The position numbers and the translations under genes were made by a program. The notes under the pieces were generated by a model. That model saw only the letters and a program-made list of their open reading frames with translations. It made no database searches and was not told the origin of the DNA. Positions 18,476 to 29,280 of a stretch of 42,291 nt of DNA are shown piece after piece. The stretch is from Candidatus Thioglobus sp. (lineage in GTDB: Bacteria; Pseudomonadota; Gammaproteobacteria; PS1; Pseudothioglobaceae). The stretch is taken from positions 1 through 42,291 of the forward strand of contig JAPYSK010000008.1 in the NCBI GenBank assembly GCA_029936515.1, given 5' to 3'. Each line of letters starts with the position of its first letter. The first letter of the stretch is position 1.

Positions 18476-19180
18476 CTACCCTCCTAAAAACTTTTTTCTA
18501 ACTTCCGGGTTGTTTATGAGCTCTTTACCAGTTCCAGTGTGCTCATTGCGTCCAGAGACTAAAACATAGCCCTTATCTGCTATATTTAGTGCCTGCTGTG
18601 CATTTTGTTCAACCATCAGCACTGCCATACCGGCATTTCTAACATCCAGTATATTAGAAAAAATTTCATCCATTACTATTGGTGATACTCCTGCAGTGGG
18701 CTCATCTAGAAGCATAACTGAAGGCCTTGTCATCATAGCTCTTCCAAAGGCTACTTGCTGCCTTTGACCACCCGATAATTGCTCAGCTAATTGTTTTCGC
18801 TTCTCATGGAGTATAGGAAACAATTCATAAACCTCATCAATAGTTTTGCTAATATCATCTTTTCTAATAAACCCACCCATTTGAAGGTTTTCCTCAACTG
18901 TCATTGATGGAAAAACATTTTTTGTCTGAGGGACAAATGCCATACCATGATTAATTCTTTCTTGTGTAGACAACATTGAAATATCCTTGCCATCAAATTT
19001 TACTGAGCCTGAGGTTGCATCTAGCATCCCTAAAAGCACTCTCATAACTGTTGATTTACCAGCACCATTTGGCCCTACAATTACTGCAAGTTCACCCTTC
19101 TCTACTTCTACAGAGCACTCATGCAATATTGGTACTACACCATATGATGCAACTAAATTATTTCCTTCAAGATAGGCCAT
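18476..19180 (-). CDS. livF: Liv-type ABC ATPase, LivF
   Basis: The 234-residue ATPase has Walker A GPNGAGKST, Q-loop region FVPQTKNVFPSMTVEENL, signature LSGGQRQQ, Walker B VMLLDEPTAGVSP and the H-loop replaced by the LivF-typical MVEQN. It energises import with LivG. Its ATG overlaps the livG stop by one base (TAATG). The gene lies second in the liv cluster. Confidence 0.95.
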   Translation of the reverse strand: MAYLEGNNLVASYGVVPILHECSVEVEKGELAVIVGPNGAGKSTVMRVLLGMLDATSGSVKFDGKDISMLSTQERINHGMAFVPQTKNVFPSMTVEENLQMGGFIRKDDISKTIDEVYELFPILHEKRKQLAEQLSGGQRQQVAFGRAMMTRPSVMLLDEPTAGVSPIVMDEIFSNILDVRNAGMAVLMVEQNAQQALNIADKGYVLVSGRNEHTGTGKELINNPEVRKKFLGG

Positions 19181-19956
19181 TAAGTAGCTGCCTCAGTCTT
19201 CATTCCTTTGCCTAAATAGGCCTCAATTACCGCATCACTACTCTTAATTTCATCAGGCGTACCAGTTGTCAAAATTTGACCTTCAGCTAAAACTACTACT
19301 GGATTACAAAGCCTTGAAATAAAATCCATATCATGCTCAATCATACAAAACGTATACCCCCTTTCAGAGTTCAGTCTTAAGATCGCATCACCAATTTGTC
19401 TCAGTAATGTTCGATTAACTCCTGCTCCAACTTCATCTAAAAGAACTACCTTAGCATCCACCATCATAGTTCGAGCTAACTCTAATAATTTTTTCTGACC
19501 TCCAGAAAGGTTGCCTGCCCTCTCATTTTTGAGATGACCAATACTAAGAAAGTCAATAACTTCCTCTGCCTTTGTCTGAAGAGTCTTCTCTTCTTCTTGA
19601 ATTTGCTTTCGTTTTAACCAAGTATTCATCAAACTTTCACCTAACTGATTTGCAGGCACCATCATCAAATTTTCTAATACACTTAATGTTGGGAACTCGT
19701 GCGCAATCTGAAAGGTTCTTAACAATCCCTTATGAAAAAGTTGGTGTGACGTTAGTTCTGTAACATCTTCACCATCTAATATGATTTCGCCTTCTGTTGG
19801 CTGATAAAGTCCAGCAATAAGATTGAACATTGTAGTTTTGCCTGCACCATTTGGTCCAACTAAGCCTGTAATAGAACCCCTTTCAATATGCAGGTCAACA
19901 CCGTCAACTGCCTTGATTCCACCAAAATGTTTTGATAAGTTCTTAACTGTAATCAT
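19180..19956 (-). CDS. livG: Liv-type ABC ATPase, LivG
   Basis: The 258-residue ATPase has Walker A GPNGAGKTT at 34-42, the LivG-type long insertion between Walker A and signature, the signature LSGGQKKLLEL and the H-loop MIEHDMDF. Walker B is VVLLDEVGAGVN: the catalytic Asp-Glu pair is kept, but the usual P-T-A-G is changed to V-G-A-G. It heads the transporter part of the operon, 77 nt after the yciI-like gene. No strong promoter or terminator is seen in that gap, so readthrough from kdsA-dapB-yciI is possible. Confidence 0.94.
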   Translation of the reverse strand: MITVKNLSKHFGGIKAVDGVDLHIERGSITGLVGPNGAGKTTMFNLIAGLYQPTEGEIILDGEDVTELTSHQLFHKGLLRTFQIAHEFPTLSVLENLMMVPANQLGESLMNTWLKRKQIQEEEKTLQTKAEEVIDFLSIGHLKNERAGNLSGGQKKLLELARTMMVDAKVVLLDEVGAGVNRTLLRQIGDAILRLNSERGYTFCMIEHDMDFISRLCNPVVVLAEGQILTTGTPDEIKSSDAVIEAYLGKGMKTEAAT

Positions 19957-20033
19957 TATTCAAGCCTTCGATTGAACTGCATTTACCAAAAAGTGCTAAA
20001 TTATCCTGAAAAAATAATAGCTGTGGTACTCTT

Positions 20034-20333
20034 TTAAGGCAAAACTTTATTAAAAGTTTTAACGACAACGCTTGAATATACGCCCGCTTCGACATACGGA
20101 TCAGAATCAGCCCAAGCGCGGGCTTCCTTAAGATTTTCAAACTCAGCAACAACGAGTGAACCCGTAAATCCAGCCTCACCTGGATTTTTAACATCAATAG
20201 CTGGATGAGGGCCAGCCAAAATAAGTCGACCTTCATCCTTTAATTTATTTAATCGAGCAACATGATCTGGGCGCGCACCTATTCGCTTTTCAAGACTATT
20301 CTCAATATCTTGTGAAATAATAGCATACAACAT
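20034..20333 (-). CDS. yciI: YciI-like protein
   Basis: The 99-residue protein has the YCII ferredoxin-like fold pattern: LYAIISQD at the start, [17 protein letters not shown] with the conserved His and Asp, [31 protein letters not shown] and a short tail. The family forms dimers and is thought to include small enzymes, but the substrate is unknown. It starts 10 nt after dapB and so belongs to the kdsA-dapB operon. Confidence 0.88.
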   Translation of the reverse strand: MLYAIISQDIENSLEKRIGARPDHVARLNKLKDEGRLILAGPHPAIDVKNPGEAGFTGSLVVAEFENLKEARAWADSDPYVEAGVYSSVVVKTFNKVLP

Positions 20334-20343
20334 TTAATTCGCC

Positions 20344-21907
<1,564 letters not shown>

Positions 21908-21984
21908 GTACTTCACTCAAGACTTAAATATATACGTAAATTATATTCGTTTAAAATAAGCATTGTTATAAATTCATTAAAACC

Positions 21985-22785
21985 ATGCCACAAAAGACGC
22001 CTGACATACTCAAAAAAATTGTTGCCAGAAAGCATGAAGAGATTGCAGAGTCAATTAGTCGTGTTCCAATGGAGAGAATGATCGAACTTACAAAGTTTGC
22101 CGATAGTACTCGTGGTTTCTATAGCGCTCTAAAAGAAAAAGTAGACAACCACCAAAGTGGCATCATTGCTGAAATTAAAAAGGCATCACCAAGCAAAGGT
22201 ATTCTTCGAGAAAACTTTGAGCCTGTTGAAATTGCAAAAAGTTACGAAAACGGCGGTGCTAACTGCCTTTCTATCTTGACAGATAGAGATTTCTTCCAGG
22301 GTGACCCTCAGTATCTAATTAAGGCTCGCGCAGCAGTATCAATTCCAGTGATACGAAAAGATTTCATCATTCATCCTTATCAAGTATATGAATCAAGGGC
22401 AATGGGTGCGGATTGCATTTTATTGATTACTTCTTGCTTAGAAGATGATGAAATAAAAACACTGAGCGAACTTGCGTTATCTCTCAAGATGGATGTTTTA
22501 GTTGAGGTACACGATTTAAATGAACTCCATCGAGCTCTAAAAAGTAATTTACCAATGATTGGGATTAACAACAGAGATCTTCGCAGCTTTGATGTCAGTC
22601 TTCAGACTACTATCGATTTGCTGGATGAAATTAGTGATGATAAACTTGTGATTACTGAGTCAGGCATCACATCAAAGGCTGATGTAGAATTGATGCATAA
22701 TAACAATGTGTTTGGATTTTTGGTTGGTGAGGCTTTTATGAGGCATTCTGATCCTGGCCAACAACTTAAGGAGTTTTTTGGATGA
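21985..22785 (+). CDS. trpC: Indole-3-glycerol phosphate synthase
   Basis: The 266-residue stand-alone TrpC barrel closes the indole ring of tryptophan from CdRP. Visible blocks are the N-terminal ILKKIVARKHEEI, the catalytic-lysine strand IIAEIKKASPSKG, SILTDRDFFQG, VIRKDFIIHPYQVYE with the second lysine, IGINNRDLRSF and ITESGI. It is not fused to TrpF and no other trp gene is adjacent. Its stop overlaps the start of the OsmC gene (ATGA), so the two are cotranscribed. Confidence 0.96.
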   Translation: MPQKTPDILKKIVARKHEEIAESISRVPMERMIELTKFADSTRGFYSALKEKVDNHQSGIIAEIKKASPSKGILRENFEPVEIAKSYENGGANCLSILTDRDFFQGDPQYLIKARAAVSIPVIRKDFIIHPYQVYESRAMGADCILLITSCLEDDEIKTLSELALSLKMDVLVEVHDLNELHRALKSNLPMIGINNRDLRSFDVSLQTTIDLLDEISDDKLVITESGITSKADVELMHNNNVFGFLVGEAFMRHSDPGQQLKEFFG

Positions 22786-23195
22786 ATATTTCTGTTAACT
22801 GGGTCGACGGTATGTTGATGGTAGGTAAGTCAGATAGTGGACATACTATTACTATGGACGGACCACCAGAAATTGGTGGTGAAAATTTAAGTGTCAGACC
22901 AATGGAGATGCTACTGCTTGGAATGGCTGGTTGCACTATGATTGATGTTGTCACTACACTTAAAAAAATGCGCGAAAATCTTGTGCATTGTGAAACCCAA
23001 GTGAGTGCAGATCGTGCTGATGAATACCCAAAAGTTTTTACCAATATTCACATTCACTTTATTGTCAAAGGTAAAGATCTCGATTCAAAAAAGGTTAATA
23101 AAGCAATCACGCTTTCAGCTGAAAAGTACTGCTCTGCATCAATTATGCTAGGCAAAACTGCAACCATTACTCATGATTTTGAAATCATTGAATAA
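22782..23195 (+). CDS. OsmC-family (YhfA-like) protein
   Basis: The 137-residue protein has the OsmC/Ohr fold pattern with two redox cysteines, Cys51 (GMAGCTMIDVV) and Cys117 (EKYCSAS). The RPMEMLLLGMAGC segment and the short form are closest to the YhfA branch. Members reduce organic hydroperoxides or have unknown roles; without a partner gene the precise role stays open. It overlaps trpC by 4 nt and is followed 66 nt later by tRNA-Ser. Confidence 0.85.
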   Translation: MNISVNWVDGMLMVGKSDSGHTITMDGPPEIGGENLSVRPMEMLLLGMAGCTMIDVVTTLKKMRENLVHCETQVSADRADEYPKVFTNIHIHFIVKGKDLDSKKVNKAITLSAEKYCSASIMLGKTATITHDFEIIE

Positions 23196-23244
23196 TATTT
23201 TATTAAACCCTGATTACTAAAATATTCATCTAAAATAATTCCAG

Positions 23245-23250
23245 TATAAT
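23245..23250 (+). promoter_or_regulatory. -10 box for tRNA-Ser
   Basis: A perfect TATAAT ends 11 nt before the mature tRNA 5' end, so a start near 23257 would give almost no 5' leader. The -35 is not clear. Confidence 0.45.
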
Positions 23251-23261
23251 ATTCCATCTTC

Positions 23262-23353
23262 GGAGAGATGGCCGAGTGGCTGAAGGCGCTCCCCTGCTAA
23301 GGGAGTAAAGGCTTTAACTCCTTTCGAGGGTTCGAATCCCTCTCTCTCCGCCA
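23262..23353 (+). tRNA. tRNA-Ser (anticodon GCU)
   Basis: A full class II cloverleaf: acceptor GGAGAGA pairs with TCTCTCC, the anticodon arm is CTCCC / GGGAG with loop CTGCTAA (anticodon at 23296-23298), and the T-arm loop is TTCGAAT. A long variable arm typical of tRNA-Ser follows the anticodon stem. The discriminator is G and CCA is encoded. It reads AGC/AGU serine codons. Confidence 0.97.
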
Positions 23354-23408
23354 TACAAAGCTTGCTACTAAAGCATTCTTATTTTCAATGTGTCACTATT
23401 ACCCAACT

Positions 23409-24317
23409 CTACTTCAGTAAATCTTCTTTAGATACACTCCAATAAGGGTCGCTATGCTTATCCCAATAAGCTTTATGCAGCTTCCTTGTTATTTCACCAG
23501 GAGCTCCCTGCCCTATTAGTTGGCCATTTATTTTTGTTATAGGCATTATTCCTCCGGCAGTTGAAGTTGCAAAGACTTCATTTGCGCTTTTAAGTTTTTC
23601 TAATGATATTGAGCTTAGTTGAAATGGTAAGTTTAATTCTTTAGCTAAATCTAGAACTGTTTGTCTAGTAATTCCTTTTAAAACTCCCTTCTTTGGAGAA
23701 TTGAGACCTGCCTCATCAACGCAGAAAATATTAAAGCCAGGACCCTCTGAAATATTATTTTCTTGGTCAGTTAGAATTACTGTGTCATGACCATAATCGT
23801 AAGCTTCATACATTCCACTTACTAAGTCTAACCAATGATAATTTTTAATCCTTGAGTCAATAGAGTCAGGCGATATTCGCCTTCTATTGCTCACTAAAAC
23901 ATCTAAGCCTTTTTCAAACTCTTCAGGCCTTAGGATCCATCCGAAAGGAACTGCAAATGCAATAAAGCGGGGCTCAGATTTGCGTGGGTCTCTTTCAAAA
24001 TTAGGGGACATTCCTCTAGTTTGAATCATCTCAACGTAAGCATTATCTAAACCAGAACGATCGACACAACCAGCAAGTATCTTTTTAAGCTCAACTCTAC
24101 TGACTGCACATGGCATTCTTAATTTTTCAGTTGATTCAAAAAACCTGTCAATGTGTTTATCTAGACGAAAAAAACGACCTTTCCATACATGTACAACATC
24201 ATAAGTTGCATCAGACCTTAAAAATCCCCAGTCTAGAACGGGTATTCGAGCTTCCGATAATTGAATAAACTCACCGTTCATCCAGGCCGCTCCTTTTGGA
24301 AAAATATCTTCTTTCAA
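23409..24317 (-). CDS. Class IV PLP aminotransferase (D-amino acid / (R)-amine transaminase-like)
   Basis: The 302-residue fold-type IV enzyme has the PLP lysine at Lys158 (SRIKNYHWLD), the phosphate/cofactor Glu191 in NISEGPGFNIF, and the C-terminal TSTAGGIMPIT block. The segment DNAYVEMIQTRG at 91-102 resembles the Y-V-E-x-x-x-T-R-G motif of (R)-amine transaminases more than branched-chain aminotransferases (IlvE) or Dat. It could act on D-amino acids, branched keto acids or amines; I cannot fix the substrate. It starts 6 nt after upp, suggesting one transcript. Confidence 0.8.
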   Translation of the reverse strand: MKEDIFPKGAAWMNGEFIQLSEARIPVLDWGFLRSDATYDVVHVWKGRFFRLDKHIDRFFESTEKLRMPCAVSRVELKKILAGCVDRSGLDNAYVEMIQTRGMSPNFERDPRKSEPRFIAFAVPFGWILRPEEFEKGLDVLVSNRRRISPDSIDSRIKNYHWLDLVSGMYEAYDYGHDTVILTDQENNISEGPGFNIFCVDEAGLNSPKKGVLKGITRQTVLDLAKELNLPFQLSSISLEKLKSANEVFATSTAGGIMPITKINGQLIGQGAPGEITRKLHKAYWDKHSDPYWSVSKEDLLK

Positions 24318-24323
24318 AGTTAT

Positions 24324-24953
24324 TTATTTAGTTCCAAAAATCTTGTCACCAGCGTCTCCTAAACCTGGCAGAATATAGCCATGCTCATTTAAAGAGTCAT
24401 CTATTGCAGCAATAAAAAGATCGACATCTGGATGCAGCTTAGTTACTCTTTCTAAACCCTCAGGAGCAGCAACTAAAAATAAACCAATAATTTTTTTACA
24501 TCCTTTTTGTTTTAAAAGCTCAATTGTAGCGAGCAACGTCCCTCCGGTTGCCAGCATAGGATCAATAATTAAGGCAGTCCTTTGGTCAATGTCAGTAATA
24601 ATTTTGTCGAAGTATGCAACTGGATTTAAAGTTTCTTCATCCCTATAAAGCCCAACAACACTGACTTTAGCATTTGGCACTAATGTCAATACACCATCAA
24701 GCATCCCTAAACCTGCTCGCAAAATAGGAATAATCGAAAGCTTTTTCCCTTTAAGCATTTGAGTTTTTATCGGCTTACCTTCCCAACCCATAATTTCACG
24801 ATTTTCCAGTGGTAAATTCCGAGTAGCCTCATAAGTTAATAGACTTGCAACTTCATTAGCTAGTTCACGAAATTGCTTTGTACTTATTCCATCTTGCCTA
24901 AGTAAGGCAATTTTATGAGCTAATAGAGGGTGTTTAATTGCATTTAGAGCCAT
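24324..24953 (-). CDS. upp: Uracil phosphoribosyltransferase
   Basis: The 209-residue enzyme salvages uracil with PRPP to UMP. It matches E. coli Upp throughout: [23 protein letters not shown], the PRPP loop [11 protein letters not shown], and the uracil-binding C-terminus [12 protein letters not shown]. Length is one residue off the E. coli enzyme. It is first of a pair with the aminotransferase and diverges from the oxidoreductase at 25090 across a 136-nt AT-rich gap in which I see no clear site. Confidence 0.97.
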   Translation of the reverse strand: MALNAIKHPLLAHKIALLRQDGISTKQFRELANEVASLLTYEATRNLPLENREIMGWEGKPIKTQMLKGKKLSIIPILRAGLGMLDGVLTLVPNAKVSVVGLYRDEETLNPVAYFDKIITDIDQRTALIIDPMLATGGTLLATIELLKQKGCKKIIGLFLVAAPEGLERVTKLHPDVDLFIAAIDDSLNEHGYILPGLGDAGDKIFGTK

Positions 24954-25089
24954 CGTGATTCCTTAGAACAAATTTCTTTTAAAATGTTAATTTTACATGT
25001 TAAAACAATTTGTAATATTATTCTAAAAATCACATAATAATAACAAGTATTATTATCTCTTCAATAAAAAAACTAAATATAGGGTTTAA

Positions 25090-26031
25090 ATGAAATTTGG
25101 AATTTTAGGCGAAGCAAAAATTGCTCGTGAATGGTTGGTTCCAGCAATTCTAGATGCAGGTCATGAGGTCACCCATATTGGAAGAAGAAACCCAGGCAAA
25201 GAGCCCTTACCATCTATTTATAAAGGCGCTATTGAAACTGATTATGAAAGCCTACTATCAGAGTCATCTATAGACGCAATATATAACCCACTCCCAAATC
25301 ACCTTCATGTCCCCTATTCCATTAAAGCACTCCAGTCAGGAAAACATGTGCTCTGTGAAAAGCCTGTCGCACTTACTATGGATGAATTATTACAACTAGA
25401 GTCTGTAGTTAAAGAAAATAACTACTACTTTTATGAAGCATTCATGATCAGAAGCCATCCACAGTGGCACTGGCTTCAAAATCTAGATATCGGAGAGCTT
25501 CAATCAGCCCATTTCGTTTTTAGTTACCCACAACAACCAATTGGAAACCACCGTAATCGGGCTGACGATGGTGGTGGACCTCTATATGATATTGGGTGCT
25601 ATGCAATATTGTCGGGCTGTTTACTTTTTAGTGGTATGCCTGAAGTCATCTCAGCAAACGCGATAATGAATAACAATTTTGATGTTGAGAAGCAAGTGGA
25701 TGCAGTCTTAAGGTGGCCTAATGGCGCAATTCTAAACTTTACTGTCTCCGGAAGCGCAGCACTTTGCCAATCTTTAAGTGTTTTAGGCACAAATGGCTGG
25801 GCAAAGCTCAATGTACCAGTCAATCCACCCGAGGTAACTCATGCTTACTGGTCGAAAGGAGGATTACAAGAAGGCACTAAAGTGAGTTTTCCTGCGTGTA
25901 ATCAATATAAACTAATGGTCGATGACTTTGTATCTCATGCAAACTCTGGCGTACCTTCCGATTTTTCGATGTCACGGGTAGTAACCAAAACCATTAATGA
26001 CATTCAGCGGATAGCCGGATTAACAATATAA
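25090..26031 (+). CDS. Gfo/Idh/MocA-family oxidoreductase
   Basis: The 313-residue NAD(P)-dependent dehydrogenase has an N-terminal Rossmann strand FGILGEAKIAREWLVPAI, the family mark CEKPVALT near residue 95, and a C-terminal domain with DDGGGPLYDIGCYAI, the sugar-dehydrogenase D-x-G-x-Y/H pattern. Substrates of the family are sugars, inositols and related polyols; this one is unassigned. It is a lone plus-strand gene before thiG, with 76 nt between. Confidence 0.88.
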   Translation: MKFGILGEAKIAREWLVPAILDAGHEVTHIGRRNPGKEPLPSIYKGAIETDYESLLSESSIDAIYNPLPNHLHVPYSIKALQSGKHVLCEKPVALTMDELLQLESVVKENNYYFYEAFMIRSHPQWHWLQNLDIGELQSAHFVFSYPQQPIGNHRNRADDGGGPLYDIGCYAILSGCLLFSGMPEVISANAIMNNNFDVEKQVDAVLRWPNGAILNFTVSGSAALCQSLSVLGTNGWAKLNVPVNPPEVTHAYWSKGGLQEGTKVSFPACNQYKLMVDDFVSHANSGVPSDFSMSRVVTKTINDIQRIAGLTI

Positions 26032-26107
26032 ATAATTCATTCAAACTTGAAAAGATTACTGAGCAATTAAGCAATATCAATGGCCGCTCATGGTATCTTA
26101 TTATGCT

Positions 26108-26890
26108 ATGAAAAAAGACACTCCATTTATAATTGCAGGTAGAACTTTTAGCTCTAGATTGCTTGTTGGTTCAGGGAAATACAAAGACCTCGAGGAAACA
26201 AGATTGGCAACAGAAAAATCAGGCTCTGAGATTATCACCGTAGCAATTCGCCGAACTAACATAGGTCAAAATCCAAACGAGGAAAGCCTTCTCGATGTGA
26301 TTTCGCCAGAAAAATACACCATTCTTCCAAACACTGCTGGCTGCTATAACTCAAAAGATGCTGTCAGAACATGCCTTCTAGCTAGAGAGCTATTAGATGG
26401 TCACAACTTAGTTAAGTTAGAAGTGCTGGGCGATGAAAAAACGCTTTATCCTAATATAGTTGAAACCCTTGACGCGGCTAAAACACTAATAAAAGAAGGA
26501 TTTGATGTGATGGTTTATACTTCAGATGACCCTATAGTAGCAAAAGAGCTTGAGGCTATTGGTTGCTGTGCAATTATGCCTTTAGCTTCTCTTATCGGTT
26601 CAGGTCAGGGTATCGCAAACCCTTTCAACATTAAATTAATTAAAGATCAAGCTAATGTTCCTGTCCTAGTTGATGCTGGCATTGGTTGCGCAAGTGACGC
26701 TGCTAAAGCAATGGAGCTTGGATGCGATGGCGTACTTATGAATTCTGCAATTGCCAATGCAAATAATCCACTATTAATGGCAAGCGCAATGAAGTATGCT
26801 GTTATAGCCGGACGTGAATCTTACCTTGCAGGCAGAATGATGAAGAAAGCCTATGCTAGTGCATCATCACCTATGGAAAATTTAATATAG
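26108..26890 (+). CDS. thiG: Thiazole synthase
   Basis: The 260-residue enzyme builds the thiazole phosphate of thiamine from deoxyxylulose 5-phosphate, dehydroglycine and ThiS-thiocarboxylate. Matching blocks are [21 protein letters not shown], the Schiff-base lysine in [23 protein letters not shown] and VLVDAGIG. I place the start at ATG 26108 (MKKDTPF); an in-frame ATG at 26090 adds six residues not seen in relatives. The sulfur carrier thiS, often just upstream, is not encoded in the 76-nt gap and must be elsewhere. bioF begins 18 nt downstream. Confidence 0.95.
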   Translation: MKKDTPFIIAGRTFSSRLLVGSGKYKDLEETRLATEKSGSEIITVAIRRTNIGQNPNEESLLDVISPEKYTILPNTAGCYNSKDAVRTCLLARELLDGHNLVKLEVLGDEKTLYPNIVETLDAAKTLIKEGFDVMVYTSDDPIVAKELEAIGCCAIMPLASLIGSGQGIANPFNIKLIKDQANVPVLVDAGIGCASDAAKAMELGCDGVLMNSAIANANNPLLMASAMKYAVIAGRESYLAGRMMKKAYASASSPMENLI

Positions 26891-26908
26891 CTTTACTATT
26901 TTAATGCC

Positions 26909-28018
26909 ATGAACTTCTCAAAAAAAATAAGTGATATTGAGCAAAATCACTTATTGCGTTTAAGAAGAATCGCTAATAGTGCACAGGGCACTGAAATGAA
27001 AATTGATGGCAAAAAAATTGTAAATTTTTGCTCTAATGATTATTTATCATTAGCCAATCACCCTCAAATCAAAGAAGCATTAATTAAAGGTATTAGTCTC
27101 TATGGTGTTGGTTCAGGCGCTTCACATTTAGTTAGCGGTCACTCAGATTCACATCATAGACTTGAAGAGGCCTTAGCAGATCATACTGGTCAACAAAGAG
27201 CTCTACTATTTTCATCTGGATATAGCGCAAACCTGGGTATCTTTTCTGCACTGAGGGATGAAATTAACTGGTCACTTCAAGACAAACTCAATCATGCATC
27301 ATTGATTGACGGAAATAGATTGATTGGTCTGCCTATTCAGAGATATCTCCATAATAATCTTGACTCGCTTAAGAACAAACTCCAAAAACAAATTGGGAAT
27401 GGTTTAGTAGTAACTGATAGCGTATTTAGTATGGATGGTGACAGAGCAGACATCGAGGCTATAAATAAAATTTTAAATAGGCCTGAGTCTCTTTTAATGC
27501 AAGATGATGCTCATGGCTTTGGTATTTTTGAGCCAAATATCCCTAAACATTCCATCTATATGGCGACCCTAGGAAAGGCTGCAGGAGTGATGGGTGCTTT
27601 TGTTGCTGGAGACGAAGATTTTATAGAATTCTTAATACAAAAATCAAGGCCCTATATTTATACCACAGCTATTCCATCAAGCTTATGTGAAGCAACTCTT
27701 AAAAGCTTAGAGCTGATTCAAAAAGGTGAACAAAAGGAAAAGTTATTTAATAACATTAATTACTTTAAAAAATTTGCGAGCAAACTAGGGTTAAAATTTT
27801 CAATCTCTGAGAGCGCAATTCAACCACTAGTTATTGGCTCTAGTTCTAAAGCTTTAAAATTAAGTCGTAAACTCTTTGAGGATGGATTTTTTGTCAATGC
27901 GATTCGCCCACCAACCGTACCGCCAAATACCGCTCGACTGCGCTTTACATTATCTGCAGATCATAATTTTCAGCAAATTGAATTACTCCTAGAAAAAGTT
28001 AAAGATGTTATGGCATAA
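26909..28018 (+). CDS. bioF: 8-amino-7-oxononanoate synthase
   Basis: The 369-residue PLP enzyme of the alpha-oxoamine synthase family condenses pimeloyl-ACP with L-alanine in biotin synthesis. It shows NFCSNDYLSLANHP, the GVGSGASHLVSGHS loop, FSSGYSANLG, the cofactor Asp and His in QDDAHGFG (199-205), and the PLP lysine Lys223 in TLGKAAGVMGAF. Length is slightly below E. coli BioF (384). Its 3' end overlaps bioH by 14 nt. Confidence 0.96.
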   Translation: MNFSKKISDIEQNHLLRLRRIANSAQGTEMKIDGKKIVNFCSNDYLSLANHPQIKEALIKGISLYGVGSGASHLVSGHSDSHHRLEEALADHTGQQRALLFSSGYSANLGIFSALRDEINWSLQDKLNHASLIDGNRLIGLPIQRYLHNNLDSLKNKLQKQIGNGLVVTDSVFSMDGDRADIEAINKILNRPESLLMQDDAHGFGIFEPNIPKHSIYMATLGKAAGVMGAFVAGDEDFIEFLIQKSRPYIYTTAIPSSLCEATLKSLELIQKGEQKEKLFNNINYFKKFASKLGLKFSISESAIQPLVIGSSSKALKLSRKLFEDGFFVNAIRPPTVPPNTARLRFTLSADHNFQQIELLLEKVKDVMA

Positions 28019-28706
28019 GGTAACAGGCAATGGCCCAAATTTAGTAATCTTGCATGGATGGGGTTATAGTAGTGATATCCTTCAAGGATTAGTAGAAAAA
28101 AACAAAGCAAACTATCGTATTACAGTTATTGATCTCCCAGGTCATGGAAGAAGTGAAGATGTTGATGGTGATATAGAAAGCTGGGGCGATGAATTAATAA
28201 AACTCATACCTGAAAACTCTACTCTACTTGGTTGGTCTTTAGGAGGACTTCTTTCAATATATATAGCAAGTAAAATTCAACTCAAAGAACTAATTCTTGT
28301 AGCTGCTACACCATGTATAGTCAATAATGACAATTGGAAATATGGAATCAAAAGTGAGGTTTTTCATCAATTTGCCGTCAACTTGAAAACTGATGGAACT
28401 AGATCACTTAAGCGATTTGTTAGCCTTCAAAGCAAAGATAAATCCCAAATAAAAGAGCTCTACAAAGCAATACAAAAATATCCCGCAACTGATAGTGCTC
28501 TGAATACTGGACTAAATATATTAATTAATTCTGATTTACAGGATTTATATAAAGAACTTGAAATCCCTAAAACTGCTATTCTAGGATCTCTAGATACTTT
28601 AGTTCCAGTAAAAATTAAAGATTGGTATATAGAAAATGGAACTAAAACTTATTTATTACGCTCAGGCCACCTGCCTTTTTTAGATAATACTTTTAAATTA
28701 CCATAA
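28005..28706 (+). CDS. bioH: Pimeloyl-ACP methyl ester carboxylesterase
   Basis: The 233-residue alpha/beta hydrolase frees pimeloyl-ACP from its methyl ester before BioF acts. The catalytic triad is visible: Ser78 in GWSLGG, Asp197 in GSLDTLVP and His222 in SGHLPF. The oxyanion-hole strand ILHGWGYS is present. It ends only 11 residues after the catalytic His, while E. coli BioH has roughly twice that, so the C-terminal helix is short; no other frame continues it. It overlaps bioF by 14 nt. The partner methyltransferase bioC is not in the window. Confidence 0.9.
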   Translation: MLWHKVTGNGPNLVILHGWGYSSDILQGLVEKNKANYRITVIDLPGHGRSEDVDGDIESWGDELIKLIPENSTLLGWSLGGLLSIYIASKIQLKELILVAATPCIVNNDNWKYGIKSEVFHQFAVNLKTDGTRSLKRFVSLQSKDKSQIKELYKAIQKYPATDSALNTGLNILINSDLQDLYKELEIPKTAILGSLDTLVPVKIKDWYIENGTKTYLLRSGHLPFLDNTFKLP

Positions 28707-28751
28707 CTGTTATTGAGGACTCAGTTTCGAGTCTAAGAACCATGTTGTTTT

Positions 28752-28759
28752 GGTATAAT
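28752..28759 (+). promoter_or_regulatory. purE: Extended -10 promoter for purE
   Basis: TGG immediately before TATAAT lies 30 nt upstream of the purE ATG, giving a leader of about 22 nt. No convincing -35 is seen at 17 nt spacing. Confidence 0.45.
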
Positions 28760-28788
28760 TTGTTTAATCTCCTCACCAAAACTTATTA

Positions 28789-29277
28789 ATGAGTGCATTA
28801 GTTGGCGTTATTATGGGTTCACAGTCAGACTGGCCTACAATGAAGAATGCCGTAGACATGTTAGAAGAATTTGGCGTGCCATATGAAGTTAAGGTTGTCT
28901 CTGCTCATCGCACACCTGACCTAATGTTTGAATATGCTGAAACGGCTCAAGAGCGTGGTCTAGAGGTAATAATTGCTGGTGCAGGTGGTTCTGCTCACTT
29001 GCCAGGAATGGTTGCTGCAAAAACTATTGTTCCAGTTCTTGGAGTTCCAGTTAAGTCAAAAGCTTTAAGCGGTCAAGATTCTCTTCTATCCATCGTGCAA
29101 ATGCCAGGAGGGATTCCTGTAGGCACCTTAGCTATTGGCGAAGCAGGTGCAAAAAATGCAGGGATTTTAGCGGCACAAATTGTTGGCAATCACAATAAAA
29201 TAGTAAGACAAAAAGTGGCTAAGTTTCGCTCAGATCAAACTCAAAGCGTTCTCAATAATCCTAATCCTGATAATTAA
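28789..29277 (+). CDS. purE: N5-carboxyaminoimidazole ribonucleotide mutase
   Basis: The 162-residue class I PurE moves the carboxyl group of N5-CAIR to make CAIR in purine synthesis. Marks are [12 protein letters not shown] at the start, [10 protein letters not shown] with the catalytic His, [12 protein letters not shown], and [14 protein letters not shown]. Dependence on purK, next door, confirms the N5-CAIR route. purK follows after 3 nt. Confidence 0.97.
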   Translation: MSALVGVIMGSQSDWPTMKNAVDMLEEFGVPYEVKVVSAHRTPDLMFEYAETAQERGLEVIIAGAGGSAHLPGMVAAKTIVPVLGVPVKSKALSGQDSLLSIVQMPGGIPVGTLAIGEAGAKNAGILAAQIVGNHNKIVRQKVAKFRSDQTQSVLNNPNPDN

Positions 29278-29280
29278 CCT

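Noticed and set aside
19943-20236. 97-codon minus-strand frame overlapping the yciI-like gene
   Set aside because: It is another frame of the same strand across a clear YciI protein; leucine-rich shadow without motifs.
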